Positions 8,979 through 18,360 of a stretch of DNA of 64,000 nt are shown piece by piece. The position numbers were made by a program, and so were the translations under genes. The notes under the pieces were generated by a model. The model was not told the DNA's origin. It ran no database searches and was given only the letters and a program-made list of their open reading frames with translations. The number at the start of each line of letters is the position of its first letter. The first letter of the stretch is position 1. The stretch is from Corynebacterium stationis (GTDB taxonomy: Bacteria; Actinomycetota; Actinomycetes; Mycobacteriales; Mycobacteriaceae), in the NCBI RefSeq assembly GCF_001941345.1, contig NZ_CP009251.1, positions 620,001 to 684,000 of the forward strand. The letters run 5' to 3'.

Positions 8979-9700
8979 CTATATAATACCAAGAAAATTT
9001 TTCAATCCGGTAGCTAGGTATGCCTGCAGATTGATAGCGCAATAATACCGACGGGAATCTTCCGAGCTGTGCTTCAACGGAAAGCGGCGCTCAAAGAAAC
9101 GTCGAAGATTCTCATGGTTGCCAAAGCCGGAATGCTGCGTCGCCGCGGTAGCGCTGTAGCGTCTGAAGGGCATATCTTGGGTTGAATGCAGCCACATACT
9201 TTCCATTCAGCATCCCGGTGGTATGTCTAATTCTTGCTGGAAGAGCCTGCCTAGGTGGCGAGAGTTGCCTGAGACGGCTTGCGCCACGCTTCCTAAAGAA
9301 TGCTTTTCGTGAGGTTCAGTCTCAAAGGCGTCTAGGGCTTTGGGACAACTGGCTTGCTTACCACAGGGGCGATGTGCCAAACCACCATCTCTGTGGTGAT
9401 GGTCCGGGCAGTCTACGTGCGGTGGCCTTTATCCGCGAAGGAATATGCTCGGTCGAAGTCAGTGAAAATGTCCGTAGAGGTGCTAAAACGGCAATGGTCA
9501 ACGCGCGATGTATCTGGGTCTACCTCAACCTGGGGATAGTGTTTGTCCAGCTCAAGAATGCCTCGCCAATGCATAAACTTCTGATAGGACTCGTAGCATT
9601 CATATTCGAAACCAACTAACAGACTGTCTCGAGCAATCCCTTCGGTCTTGGCTGCGCGTGAAGCCAATCGGCGCCCGGATGATGAGGTAGTCCAACAGGG
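8979..9700 (-). pseudogene. Decayed GlxA/GbdR-like AraC-family regulator
   Basis: Three fragments in different minus-strand frames align in order with regulators that fuse a DJ-1/PfpI-like domain to an AraC DNA-binding domain. The first (about 9413-9667) contains MHWRGILELDKHYPQVEVDPD followed by a degenerate TS...G...D segment, as in the end of the DJ-1-like domain. The second (about 9209-9400) contains VAQAVSGNSRHLGRLFQQEL, matching the first helix-turn-helix. The third (8979-9206) contains HSGFGNHENLRRFFERRF, matching the second. At least two frame changes and a stop separate them. The N-terminal third is not recognisable. Its position right upstream of betT suggests a former choline/betaine regulator like GbdR of Pseudomonas; that role is inference. 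Confidence 0.65.
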
Positions 9701-9769
9701 CTTCCTCTACAGGCGCTGGTTTAACAGCATTGGCAAGGGGGACTCCGCTGGGCCGGAGACGTCCATTAG

Positions 9770-9804
9770 CCTGGCTCTGGGAAACGCCAGAGCCAGGTTT
9801 TCTT
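9770..9804 (+). terminator. Strong rho-independent terminator-like hairpin with no evident gene upstream
   Basis: A perfect 11-bp stem (CCTGGCTCTGG / CCAGAGCCAGG) with a GAAACG loop is followed by TTTTCTT on the plus strand. The preceding kilobase holds only the decayed regulator on the other strand. It may end a short plus-strand RNA antisense to the regulator, or be left over from a lost gene. Confidence 0.6.
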
Positions 9805-9965
9805 CGAATTTTGCCCTAATTCTAAGAAGCGCCGGCACAGCATGTCGTTTTCCTGCTGCTGTGATCCAAGTAACATGGATTCAGTGTAGTGTGGTGTGGA
9901 AAGGTAAAGCGGAGCAGTGAAACCACACTATCGATATGACGCATATCTTTCTCAAGGAGTATGAC

Positions 9966-10604
9966 GTGGCAGAGATTATTTCCGGTGTTACTATCCCCGA
10001 TTCCAAGCTTGCCCAGGAAGCTACTGAGCTCGTTCGGGAATTTGCATCCCAGCTTATCTATGATCACTCGCGCCGGGTGTATGTATTGGGCGCACTGCGC
10101 GGGCAGCGAGATGGCATTTCCTACGACCCGGAGCTGCTGTATGTCGGTGCGATGTTCCACGACTTAGGCTTGACGGATAAATACGCGCGCAATGACCAGC
10201 GCTTCGAAATTGACGGTGCCGATGAGGCACGCCGCTTCTTGCTCTCTCACGGCGTGGGCGATGTGGATGCGGATAAAGTGTGGAACGCTATCGCGCTACA
10301 CACCACCCCAGAGATTCCACTGCACATGGCAGCCGAGGTCGCCTTGGTTACCCGCGGTGTTGAACATGATGTCTTGGGCATTGGCTTTGACACCATTACC
10401 GAAGAACAGCGTGCCGAGATCGTGAAAGTGCACCCGCGTCCGGATTTCAAAAATCGAATCCTGCAAGCCTTCACCAACGGCATCAAGCACCGTCCCGAAA
10501 CTACCTTCGGCAACGTGAAAGCCGATGTCTTAGAGCACTTTGTCCCGGGGTTTGAACGGGGTGACTTTGTAGAAGTTATCCGGTCGAATAAATGGCCCGA
10601 GTAG
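9966..10604 (+). CDS. HD-domain hydrolase
   Basis: A 212-residue HD-superfamily protein. The metal-binding motif is visible: an upstream His in LIYDHSRRVYVLG, the HD pair in YVGAMFHDLGLTDKYA (about residues 67-68), and a later His in NAIALHTTPEIPLHMA. This pattern resembles cyanamide-hydratase-like and other small HD phosphohydrolases; the substrate is unknown. I prefer the GTG at 9966, which has AAGGAG 6 nt upstream and gives MAEIISGVTIPDSKLA; an ATG at 9936 would add ten residues. It is a single gene converging on the aldo/keto reductase 27 nt downstream. Confidence 0.8.
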   Translation: MAEIISGVTIPDSKLAQEATELVREFASQLIYDHSRRVYVLGALRGQRDGISYDPELLYVGAMFHDLGLTDKYARNDQRFEIDGADEARRFLLSHGVGDVDADKVWNAIALHTTPEIPLHMAAEVALVTRGVEHDVLGIGFDTITEEQRAEIVKVHPRPDFKNRILQAFTNGIKHRPETTFGNVKADVLEHFVPGFERGDFVEVIRSNKWPE

Positions 10605-10631
10605 AAATACGTTCGACTCCGAAGAAAATCC

Positions 10632-11456
10632 TTAGAATTCTTCGTACACCGCTGGATCTTGGTTCTTGATCCGGCCGTCGTGACGCCCAAGCGCGGTTAT
10701 GGCCGCGATTTCTTCGGCGCTGAGCTCAATGTTTACAGCATTCAGGTTGGACTTCTGTCGCTCCGGCTTGGTGGAGCGCGGTATGGGAACGATGCCGCGT
10801 GCGTGGTGCCAGGCCAGCGCGACCTCGCCACCGCCGACGCCGTGGCGTTGGCCAATCTCAACCAAGGTAGGTTCTTCGACCAGGCCGCGGCCATTGCTTA
10901 ACGGACTCCACGCTTCGGTGATAATGCCGCGGGCATCGTGCCATTCCACCAGCTCTTGCTGCGGGAAGTAGGGGTGCAGTTCAACCTGGTTCACTGCGGG
11001 CAGCTCGCCGGTTTCTTTCTCTAGGCGCTCCATGTGCTCAGGTAAGAAATTGGAGACGCCGATGTGGCGCACAAGGCCGCGGTCGCGGGCATCGATAAGC
11101 GCTTGCCAGGCTTCAACATAAAGATCTTGATTCGGATTTGGCCAGTGGATGAGCAATAGATCTAGGTAATCGACGCTGAGGCGGTAGAGGCTTTCTTCAA
11201 TGCGCGGGCGCGCGAGGTCGAATTTGTGAAAGCGGCCCGGTAGCTTGCTGGTCACGGTAAGCTCCTCACGCGGAACGCCAGAATCACGCAGTGCTACGCC
11301 GACCGCGCCTTCATTTTCATAGTTGTATGCGGTATCAATTAACCGGTAGCCGGTCTGGATCGCCGAGGTCATCGTCTCGACACCAGCAGCGCCATCGAGA
11401 TGCACCGTGCCAAAGCCGATGGGGGGAAGCGAAAGAGAAGAATCATTAGTAACCAT
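10632..11456 (-). CDS. Aldo/keto reductase
   Basis: A 274-residue NADPH-dependent oxidoreductase of the aldo/keto reductase family, similar to 2,5-diketo-D-gluconate reductases. The catalytic tetrad is visible: Asp and Tyr in YRLIDTAYNYENEGAVG, Lys in LTVTSKLPGRF and His in LDLLLIHWPNP. The cofactor site near the C-terminus is IVPIPRSTKPERQKSNLNAVNIELS. I start at ATG 11456 (MVTNDSSLSLPPIGFGTVHLDG), since the family begins shortly before that glycine-rich strand; a start at 11492 would add 12 residues. It follows maf and the DUF3151 gene on the same strand with an 80-nt gap. The physiological substrate is unknown. Confidence 0.9.
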   Translation of the reverse strand: MVTNDSSLSLPPIGFGTVHLDGAAGVETMTSAIQTGYRLIDTAYNYENEGAVGVALRDSGVPREELTVTSKLPGRFHKFDLARPRIEESLYRLSVDYLDLLLIHWPNPNQDLYVEAWQALIDARDRGLVRHIGVSNFLPEHMERLEKETGELPAVNQVELHPYFPQQELVEWHDARGIITEAWSPLSNGRGLVEEPTLVEIGQRHGVGGGEVALAWHHARGIVPIPRSTKPERQKSNLNAVNIELSAEEIAAITALGRHDGRIKNQDPAVYEEF

Positions 11457-11536
11457 GCTCGCCACCCTAATGAAAAAGCCTGCATATCTCACTGCTTGAG
11501 GAAGAAACGCAGGCTAGTGGGGTAAAACGCTAATTA

Positions 11537-11980
11537 TTAATGACCGTCGAGCAGCGTTGCCACGGACGCGGGGTCGGCATCGGAAAGCATTTGGCGAAGA
11601 CGGTCATATTCTTCCGTTTCACCGATAGCCTGAGACGCGTGACCTAGCGCGGCAATAGCGCGCAGTACCCCTTGGTTAGGCTCGTGGTCAAAAGGAACCG
11701 GGCCCCAGCCCTTCCAACCGTTGCCGCGCAGGCGGTCGAGCCCGCGGTGATAGCCGGTGCGCGCGAAAGCATAGGCAGTAATGAATGCAGCAGGTTCTGC
11801 GGTGGTATCTGAAGAAGACTGGGCGGCTTTCAACTCCGCCTCAGCCAGCTCAGCCCACGCATAGGGGCTGGCAGGAAACTTCGCCGCGAGTTCTTGTGGA
11901 GTGTAGTTGGAAGCCTCCGCCTGGGCTGGGTCTTCCGGCAACTTTACGGGTGGTGGGGCAAGCATGTCATTAATTTCCAT
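11537..11980 (-). CDS. DUF3151 family protein
   Basis: A 147-residue actinobacterial protein of the DUF3151 family, whose function is unknown to me. Characteristic segments are MLAPPPVKLPEDPAQAEA at the N-terminus, LAAKFPASPYAWAELAEAEL, and AYAFARTGYHRGLDRLRGNGWKGWGPVPFDHEPNQGVLRA. The repeated short helices with Ala and aromatic residues suggest a tetratricopeptide-like helical fold. The start at ATG 11980 (MEINDML) is three codons inside the longest frame. It lies 23 nt downstream of maf on the same strand and may be co-transcribed. Confidence 0.8.
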   Translation of the reverse strand: MEINDMLAPPPVKLPEDPAQAEASNYTPQELAAKFPASPYAWAELAEAELKAAQSSSDTTAEPAAFITAYAFARTGYHRGLDRLRGNGWKGWGPVPFDHEPNQGVLRAIAALGHASQAIGETEEYDRLRQMLSDADPASVATLLDGH

Positions 11981-12003
11981 GCCTACCAATCTACCTGCCG
12001 GTG

Positions 12004-12663
12004 TTAGTTGGTGACGGCACTCATCGTGGCATCAGTTGGTTGCGCAGGTTGCTGGGCAGATTCTGTCTGGCCGCTATTCCATAATTCACTCACGGAAAGA
12101 CCAAAGGAATACAGCGCGCGGCGAACAACCGGCAGCGATAGCCCGATGACCGAGGAAGGGTCGCCCTCGATGCGATCGATGAACCAGCCACCGATTGCTT
12201 CGAGAGTAAAGGCGCCTGCACACTCTAGCGGCTCCCCGGTTGAGGCATAGGCCCGGATATCAGCCAGGGTGGCCTGTGCGAAGCGCACAGTGGTGCGTGA
12301 GGTCTCTACATGGACTTGGTCTCCCCAAATGATGCAGTGGCCTGTTAAAAGCTCTGCGGTCTTGCCTGCTTGTTGCTCCCAGCGGGCGACGGTGGCGTCA
12401 ACGGTGTGTGGTTTGCCTTGCAGTGTGCCATCTAAAAGCAGCATGGAGTCGCCGCCGATGACGATGTCGTTGGGAAAGTCTGGGGCGATTTCTTGTGCTT
12501 TGGCCATCGCCAGTTGGGAGACGACCTCAGCTGGAGCAGCATCACCGAGGGATTCGATAAGGCTTGCTTCATTCACGTGTGCCGGGCGCAGAACCGGCTC
12601 AACACCCGCGCCGCGCAGAATGGATGCGCGCGAAGGTGATTGAGAAGCGAGAATAATTTGCAT
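12004..12663 (-). CDS. maf: Maf-family nucleoside triphosphate pyrophosphatase
   Basis: A 219-residue Maf protein. The family hydrolyses non-canonical or canonical nucleoside triphosphates to monophosphates and has been linked to septum formation control. Signature motifs: the N-terminal IILASQSPSRASILRGAGV, the catalytic Asp in DIVIGGDSMLLLDG (about residues 66-79), and ECAGAFTLEAIGGWFIDRIEGDPSSVIGL near residue 150. The length is slightly above normal because of a proline- and threonine-rich C-terminal tail. It lies downstream of accE past a strong terminator; the maf-accE-accD neighbourhood is the one I remember for corynebacteria. Confidence 0.92.
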   Translation of the reverse strand: MQIILASQSPSRASILRGAGVEPVLRPAHVNEASLIESLGDAAPAEVVSQLAMAKAQEIAPDFPNDIVIGGDSMLLLDGTLQGKPHTVDATVARWEQQAGKTAELLTGHCIIWGDQVHVETSRTTVRFAQATLADIRAYASTGEPLECAGAFTLEAIGGWFIDRIEGDPSSVIGLSLPVVRRALYSFGLSVSELWNSGQTESAQQPAQPTDATMSAVTN

Positions 12664-12706
12664 GCGGGGAATTCTAGATCACCTTTGGTGCCTACACCTA
12701 AAAAGA

Positions 12707-12750
12707 AGCGGTGGTGCACAGATTTTGCAATCGTGTGCACCACCGCTTTT
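12707..12750. terminator. Strong bidirectional terminator between accE and maf
   Basis: A perfect 14-bp stem, AGCGGTGGTGCACA at 12707-12720 and TGTGCACCACCGCT at 12734-12747, is flanked by A-rich sequence on the left and TTTT on the right. On the minus strand it lies 21 nt past the accE stop, so it should end the accD1-accD2-accE transcript and make maf depend on its own promoter. Confidence 0.8.
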
Positions 12751-12770
12751 ACGCGAAGACTGAGCGAATT

Positions 12771-13034
12771 CTAGTAGAAACGAACATTTCTAAACGCAGC
12801 TGGGTTAAATTGCAGCTGGGAGTTGAAACGGTCCTCGGGGCGGCCCCACAGGTTGCGTTCGCCGTGCTTGGAAACGCCTGCACCAGCAGCCTCGCGGCGG
12901 GACTGGTTGGAAAGCTGCGCAAATACTGCAGTTAGTGCCGCGATTTCACTTGCCGAAGGATTGCCTTTGACCACGTTAAACAGTGGTGCTGAGGGAGCCT
13001 TGGCGGCGGAGTCAGTAACAGTTGATGTGGTCAT
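12771..13034 (-). CDS. accE: Acyl-CoA carboxylase epsilon subunit
   Basis: An 87-residue protein of the small acyl-CoA carboxylase epsilon family, found in actinobacteria, which bridges or stimulates the alpha and beta subunits. It has the typical layout: a disordered Ala/Ser/Thr-rich N-terminus, the core FNVVKGNPSASEIAALTAVFAQL, and a basic Trp-containing tail near NLWGRPEDRFN. It is 28 nt downstream of accD2 on the same strand and precedes a strong terminator, so it is probably the last gene of the accD operon. Position and sequence agree, making the call firm. Confidence 0.9.
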   Translation of the reverse strand: MTTSTVTDSAAKAPSAPLFNVVKGNPSASEIAALTAVFAQLSNQSRREAAGAGVSKHGERNLWGRPEDRFNSQLQFNPAAFRNVRFY

Positions 13035-13062
13035 TTCTTTCTACTTTCCTTTTAAATACGGG

Positions 13063-14622
13063 TTATAGCGTGATGTTGCCGTGCTTTTTCAGCGCTGCGG
13101 GAACTACCTTGCGCTCAAGAAGGCGCAGGCCTTCGATGAGATGACCGCGGGTGGCATCAGGGGAGATAACTGCATCCACCATGCCGCGCTCGGCGGCCTG
13201 GTAAGGACCCATGAACTTATCTTCCAGCGCTGCCTTTTGCTCTTCAGTTGCATCAGCACCGTAGATGGACTCAGCCGCCTGGGAGGTCTGCGTTACCGCG
13301 ATTTCTGCGGTCGGCCAGCCATAGGCTAGGTCTGCCCCGAGGTCTTTGGAACCCATGAACACATAAGCAGGTCCGAAGGCCTTGCGGGTGATCACCGTGA
13401 TTTTGCCAACGGATGCTTCTGCGTAGGCATAGGCAAGCTTGGTAGCACGACGTACCAATCCAGCCTTTTCCACCTCCACGGAAGGGATGAAACCAGGGGA
13501 ATCTACGAAGGTCACCACAGGGGTGTTGAAAGCATCGCAGGTGCGGATGAAACGCGCGGCTTTTTCTGCAGCTGCGGAATCAATGGCGCCCGCACCAGCT
13601 AGCGGCTGGTTGGCGACAATGCCTACGCTGCGGCCTTCGATACGTGCAAAACCGGTAAGCACGTTATCGGCAAAGCTGCCGCTTATCTCGAAAAACGATG
13701 CTTCGTCGACGATATTGTCAATGACGTCGCGCATGTCATAAGCGGAAGAATCCTCATCTGGGATGATGCTCAACAGCTTCTTGTCGTCTTCGCTGATATT
13801 TTCTGCAATCGAGCCAGCCATAATATCTGCCTCAGTGCGAGGTGCCTCCGCGCGGTTATTCACCGGCAGGTAGCCCAAAACATCGCGTGCCATAACCAGT
13901 GCTAGCTCATCGGACTCAGCAACAAGTTGCGCGGTTCCATTATCAGCATGCACGGCAGCGCCGCCTAGCTCCGCAGCGGTGACTTCCTCACCAAAGACTT
14001 GAGCCACCGCACTAGGGCGTGCTTGATGCAGTGCTGACTGCGTGGTCATGATGACAATATCGGACCAACCGGGAAGGAAAGACGCCATGCCCTCGGTATC
14101 GCCGACAACGATAGAAACCTGTGGAATCAGACCCGAGGCGGAAGTTGCACGAGCCATAATGCGGCCGTACATGCCTAAGGTGACAATGCCTTCTTCCACA
14201 CGTGGGCCAGCCGAGGCGTGAATACCTACGATGGGAACACCCGTCTTGAGCGCGAGGTCATATAACTTGATGACCTTTTCGCCGTAAACCTCGCCTAAGG
14301 TGCCGTCAAAGATAGTTTCATCTTGGCTAAAGACACAGACCTTGCGTCCATCGATTGTGCCATAACCTGTCACTACGCCATCGGTCAATGGCTTATTGTG
14401 CTCACGGTTAAAATCCACCGAACGGTGGCGTGCCAAAGCGTCAGTTTCTACGAAAGAACCGGCATCGAGCAAAGCGTCAATTCTTGTCCGGGCAGTCAGC
14501 TGGCCTGCATCGTGGCCTGCGTCATCTGCGCCATCACCTAAAGGATGAACCGATTCGGTGAGACGACGATCTAAGTCTTCGATCTTGCCGGCTGTCGTTT
14601 TCAGATCCGGTTTATTAGTCAT
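13063..14622 (-). CDS. accD2: Acyl-CoA carboxylase beta subunit (DtsR2-like)
   Basis: A 519-residue carboxyltransferase subunit of a biotin-dependent acyl-CoA carboxylase. It transfers CO2 from carboxybiotin to an acyl-CoA. Crotonase-fold signatures are seen in both halves: [32 protein letters not shown] with GIHASAGPRVEEGIVTLGMYG in the N-half, and NTPVVTFVDSPGFIPSVEVEKAGLVRRATKLAYAYAEA with KAFGPAYVFMGSKDLGADLAYGWP in the C-half. It is a paralogue of accD1, which lies 62 nt upstream. In C. glutamicum the equivalent pair is dtsR1-dtsR2. It lacks the Gly-rich [11 protein letters not shown] element of AccD1, having VGDTEGMASFLPG there. The acyl-CoA substrate cannot be told from sequence by eye. 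Confidence 0.88.
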   Translation of the reverse strand: MTNKPDLKTTAGKIEDLDRRLTESVHPLGDGADDAGHDAGQLTARTRIDALLDAGSFVETDALARHRSVDFNREHNKPLTDGVVTGYGTIDGRKVCVFSQDETIFDGTLGEVYGEKVIKLYDLALKTGVPIVGIHASAGPRVEEGIVTLGMYGRIMARATSASGLIPQVSIVVGDTEGMASFLPGWSDIVIMTTQSALHQARPSAVAQVFGEEVTAAELGGAAVHADNGTAQLVAESDELALVMARDVLGYLPVNNRAEAPRTEADIMAGSIAENISEDDKKLLSIIPDEDSSAYDMRDVIDNIVDEASFFEISGSFADNVLTGFARIEGRSVGIVANQPLAGAGAIDSAAAEKAARFIRTCDAFNTPVVTFVDSPGFIPSVEVEKAGLVRRATKLAYAYAEASVGKITVITRKAFGPAYVFMGSKDLGADLAYGWPTAEIAVTQTSQAAESIYGADATEEQKAALEDKFMGPYQAAERGMVDAVISPDATRGHLIEGLRLLERKVVPAALKKHGNITL

Positions 14623-14684
14623 AAACAGCTAGTTTACAACCCCGACTAGCTTCGACATAGCGAGGCCAATCGGGGCGCAACTTC

Positions 14685-16301
14685 TTACAGCGGAATATTG
14701 CCGTGCTTGCGTGCAGGACGGGCAACGTTCTTGTCTGCGTACAGACGCAGGTTGCGTGCCACCATCTGACGGGTTTCGGAAGGCAAGATAACTGCATCGA
14801 TAAGCCCGCGCTCTGCAGCCTTATATGGGTTGAGCATGTGGTCTTCGTACTCGCGCTCGAAGGACTTCGCCAACTCTGCTACATCCAGACCCTTCTCATG
14901 TGCCTGCTTGAGCTCCTTGCGGTAGATGAAGCCGACAGCGCCGGAAGCACCCATCACCGCAATCTGCGCGGTTGGCCACGCCAGGTTAACGTCAGCGCCC
15001 AGGCCCTTGGAACCCATCACGCAGTATGCGCCGCCATAAGCCTTGCGCATGGTCACGGTGATCTTAGGAACGGTTGCTTCACCGTAAGCGTAAAGCAGCT
15101 TCGCGCCGCGACGCAGAATACCGCTGTGCTCCTGGTCCAGACCTGGCAAGAAGCCCGGTACGTCCACCAGTAGAACCAGTGGGATGTTGAAAGAATCACA
15201 GGTGCGGATGAATCGAGCAGCCTTCTCGGAGGAGTCGATGTCCAAGCAGCCAGCGAAGACGGTTGGCTGGTTTGCAACGAAACCAACAGTCTGGCCTTCG
15301 ATGCGGCCAAATGCCACGACAACGTTTTCTGCGCGCTCTGCCTGAATCTCCAAGAACTCGCCATCATCGCTCAAAGACTCAATGACTTCGCGGACGTCAT
15401 AAGGCTGGGTTGGGGAGTCTGGAATGATCTCATCCAGCTTGAGGTCCTCTTCGGTGATTTCCTCTTCGAAGTCGGTGAGTTCCAACGGCGCCTGCTGGCG
15501 GTTGTTGGAAGGCAGGTAAGCCACCAGGTCGTGTACCCAGTCCAAAGCCTCTTCATCGCTTTGTGCGGTGTAGTGGGAGTTACCAGCATTGGTCATGTGT
15601 GCAGATGCGCCGCCCAGTTCTTCCTGGGTAACTTCTTCACCGGTAACGGTCTTAATAACGTCAGGGCCGGTAACAAACATCTTGGACTTCTTGTCCACCA
15701 TGACGACGAAGTCGGTCAAAGCAGGGGAGTAGGCGTTACCGCCGGCGCAAGCGCCCATGATGACAGAAATCTGTGGAACTACACCAGATGCCTTGATGTT
15801 TTGGTAGAAGGTCTGGGCAATCCAGTCCAGGGAGACGGAGCCTTCCTGGATACGTGCGCCAGCGCCTTCATAAAGACCAATCAATGGGCGGCCGGTGGTA
15901 ATAGCCAGCTCCATAATCTTGATCATCTTTTCGCCGTAAACCTCGCCCAGTGCGCCGCCGAAGACGGTGCCGTCCTGGGAGAAGATGCAGACTTCGCGAC
16001 CGTCGATGGTGCCCCAGCCGGTAACGATACCGTCGGTGACAATCTTCTTTTTGGACATGCCGAAGTCGGTGGTGCGGTGCTTAGCAAGCATGTCGGTCTC
16101 AACAAAGGAGCCTTCGTCGAGCAGGTAGTCTAAGCGCTCGCGAGCGGTGAGGCGTTCTTGGGCGTGAACCTTCTCAACCGCAGTCTCACCCATGGGCAAG
16201 GTCGCTTCAGCGCGGCGACGCTTTAGTTCGGCAAGTTTGCCTGCGGTGGTGTTGTCGTCTTCCAAGCTGTCTAGATCCGTGAAAGGTGAGGAAATGGTCA
16301 T
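14685..16301 (-). CDS. accD1: Acetyl/propionyl-CoA carboxylase beta subunit (DtsR1-like)
   Basis: A 538-residue carboxyltransferase beta subunit, very close to C. glutamicum DtsR1/AccD1, which with AccBC and AccE makes malonyl-CoA for fatty acid synthesis. Signatures: [65 protein letters not shown] in the N-half; [36 protein letters not shown] and [32 protein letters not shown] in the C-half; the C-terminus ARKHGNIPL is typical. It is the first gene of the accD1-accD2-accE operon. The 160-nt region upstream contains an inverted repeat that may bind a lipid-synthesis repressor. Confidence 0.94.
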   Translation of the reverse strand: MTISSPFTDLDSLEDDNTTAGKLAELKRRRAEATLPMGETAVEKVHAQERLTARERLDYLLDEGSFVETDMLAKHRTTDFGMSKKKIVTDGIVTGWGTIDGREVCIFSQDGTVFGGALGEVYGEKMIKIMELAITTGRPLIGLYEGAGARIQEGSVSLDWIAQTFYQNIKASGVVPQISVIMGACAGGNAYSPALTDFVVMVDKKSKMFVTGPDVIKTVTGEEVTQEELGGASAHMTNAGNSHYTAQSDEEALDWVHDLVAYLPSNNRQQAPLELTDFEEEITEEDLKLDEIIPDSPTQPYDVREVIESLSDDGEFLEIQAERAENVVVAFGRIEGQTVGFVANQPTVFAGCLDIDSSEKAARFIRTCDSFNIPLVLLVDVPGFLPGLDQEHSGILRRGAKLLYAYGEATVPKITVTMRKAYGGAYCVMGSKGLGADVNLAWPTAQIAVMGASGAVGFIYRKELKQAHEKGLDVAELAKSFEREYEDHMLNPYKAAERGLIDAVILPSETRQMVARNLRLYADKNVARPARKHGNIPL

Positions 16302-16362
16302 GTTTCGAAATCCTAGACTCTATCCCCGCCAACGTCCACCATTCAATCCCAGTGATTTCCGT

Positions 16363-16379
16363 CACAAAACTAAATTGTG
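16363..16379 (-). promoter_or_regulatory. Inverted repeat upstream of accD1, possible FasR-type operator
   Basis: A 17-bp element with CACAA and TTGTG arms (minus strand CACAATTTAGTTTTGTG) lies about 60 nt before the accD1 start. In C. glutamicum, FasR represses accD1 through an upstream operator; I cannot recall that consensus well enough to claim a match, so the assignment rests on position and symmetry. Confidence 0.35.
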
Positions 16380-16463
16380 CTGGTCAGGGCTTTAAGAATC
16401 TTCGAAAAAAGATGAGAATTCCCTCGTGTTTTGACGAAGGTCACTTATTTTTCCCTCCAAAAG

Positions 16464-18111
16464 CTACTGCGCGGTAAGCCAGAAAAAGCCAAAAGCGGGA
16501 ATCATATCGCCGCTGCGAATCTCGGTACCGGCCTCTACTGAGCCGATTTCCACGCGTCCGATTCCGCTGAGATTTGCCAAAGCTTGCGGAGGAATAGCCA
16601 GCGGGTGAGGCGCAAAATTATATAAGCAGACCAAAGGCGCTGAGCTTAAAGGATCTGATGCAATAACGCGGTCTTCGGCCTTCAGTGTGCGCGTGATAGC
16701 TAACAGGGCAGGCTCCGCGACTTCAATTGCTTCATAGTTACCAATGCCAAGTTCAGGATGGGCCTTGCGTGCTGCAATGAGCGAGCGGGTAAACCGCAGC
16801 AGCGAGTACGGGTCGTGGCGTTGTTCGGCCACCGAAATGCCCTCACCACCCACGATGGGGCGCTTGGGCGTATCGGAGGTAGTAAATCCCGCACCAGGGC
16901 CTGGTTCCCATTGCATCGGGGTGCGCACGGCATCCCGGTCTTGCAGCGAGGAATCATCGTGCATGCCGAATTCTTCGCCGTAGTACAAAAATGGCGCACC
17001 AGGCAGTCCGAACATCAGCGCAAACATCAGTTCAATCTTCGTGCGGTCATTATCCATCAAAGGCGCCAGGCGCCTAGCGATGCCCAAATGTGCACGCATC
17101 GAGTCGTCCGGCAAAAATGCCGAGTACAACAGGTCACGTTCGATTTCGGTGACCATCTCTAAGGTCAGCTCGTCGTGGTTGCGCAGGAAATTGCCCCATT
17201 GCGCGCCGGCTGGCAGATGCAGCAGCTCCGGCATGATTTCTACAATCGGGCTAGCTTGACTCGTCGCAATAGCCTGATACAGCCTAGGCATCAGCGGGAA
17301 ATTAAACACCATGTGCACCCGGTCGCCGTCGCCGAAATACTCCCGCGTCTCTGCCGGAGGCTGATTCGCTTCGGCCACCATAAAAGCATCGGGGTAGTGC
17401 TTGTCCATGTGCGCACGCAGCTTTTCGATGAATTCCAGCGTCTCCGGCAAGCTCTCACCTCCCAGGCCATCGCGCTCATAAAGGTAAGGAATAGCATCAA
17501 GGCGGAAGCCATCAAGGCCTTTGTCCATCCAAAAATCGATGAGGGATAAGACTTCCTCATGCACGTCGGGGGTTGTCGTAATTTAAATCCGGCTGCTCTT
17601 TGTAGAAGCGGTGGAAGTAGTACTGTCCGCGAACTTCATCGAAGCTCCAGTTGCTGGTTTCAGCATCGGTGAAGATGATGCGGATTTCTGGATAGCGGTG
17701 CGGGTCATCGCCCCACACGTAGTAATCGCCATACCGGCCGTGGGGATCCTTGCGGGATTCCTGGAACCAATGATGATCCATGGAGGTGTGGTTAAGCGCT
17801 AGATCTGTAATCAACTTCATGCCGCGGGCATGAACTGCGGCGATGAGATCTTCGAAATCTTCCATGGTGCCGTAATCCGGGTGTACGGCGCGGTAATCAG
17901 CAATGTCGTAGCCATCGTCACGCAGCGGTGAAGCATAAAACGGCGAAAGCCACAGGCAGTCGATGCCTAGCCACTGCAGGTAATCGAGCTTTTCCGCAAT
18001 GCCTTTTAGCGTGCCGATGCCCCTGCCCTCAGTGTCGTTAAATACGCCCACCAGGATTTGGTAAAACACGGCATTTTCATACCAACGGCGCGGAATATGA
18101 GCGTGTGTCAT
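16464..18111 (-). pseudogene. treS: Trehalose synthase (GH13 maltose glucosyltransferase), frameshifted
   Basis: A GH13 enzyme that interconverts maltose and trehalose, present in two frames. The first frame runs from ATG 18111 and contains AVFYQILVGVFNDTEGRGIG, DCLWLSPFYASPLRDDGYDI and ITDLALNHTSMDHHWFQESR. The second contains the nucleophile Asp in GFRLDAIPYLYERDG, the acid/base Glu in MVAEANQPPAETREYFGDG and FLRNHDELTLEMVT, all typical of TreS. The frame breaks inside a run of five G at 17568-17572: with four, the protein reads NYDNPDVHEEVLSL, as expected. Corrected length is 1647 nt (548 residues), slightly short for TreS. The start lies 2 nt past the stop of the preceding small gene. It is either inactivated or carries a homopolymer sequencing error. 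Confidence 0.88.
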
Positions 18112-18113
18112 GG

Positions 18114-18344
18114 CTATTTCCAGCGTTCGTCGTAGTTGTCTCGAAAGTACTTTTTCTTCCTGCGGTAACACTGCCAGAAGGCGAACATAAAGCCTGCGGC
18201 AACAAACCCGGGCCAGATCAATGGATCGTCAGTAAAGACATTCATGATTGCTTGCACGATAGCGAGCACGGTCATAAAGCCAAGAAAGCCCAGTCCGGTA
18301 TCCCATATGAGCTTGGCCTGTTCGGGATGGTATTTGCCAGACAT
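18114..18344 (-). CDS. Small membrane protein of the sugar-uptake operon
   Basis: A 76-residue protein with two hydrophobic helices (about residues 15-33 and 40-58) and a very basic C-terminal tail, QCYRRKKKYFRDNYDERWK. The start ATG 18344 has AAAGG 7 nt upstream; longer frames overlap the permease gene and are unlikely. It sits between the permease gene (16 nt gap) and treS (2 nt gap). A small membrane protein is also found among the trehalose importer genes of C. glutamicum, as I remember. Its function is unknown; a role in the permease complex is inference from position. Confidence 0.7.
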   Translation of the reverse strand: MSGKYHPEQAKLIWDTGLGFLGFMTVLAIVQAIMNVFTDDPLIWPGFVAAGFMFAFWQCYRRKKKYFRDNYDERWK

Positions 18345-18360
18345 GTTGCAGCCTTTCTGC

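Noticed and set aside
9182..9619. 145-codon plus-strand frame upstream of the HD gene
   Set aside because: No family features; the minus strand of the same region has recognisable AraC-regulator pieces.
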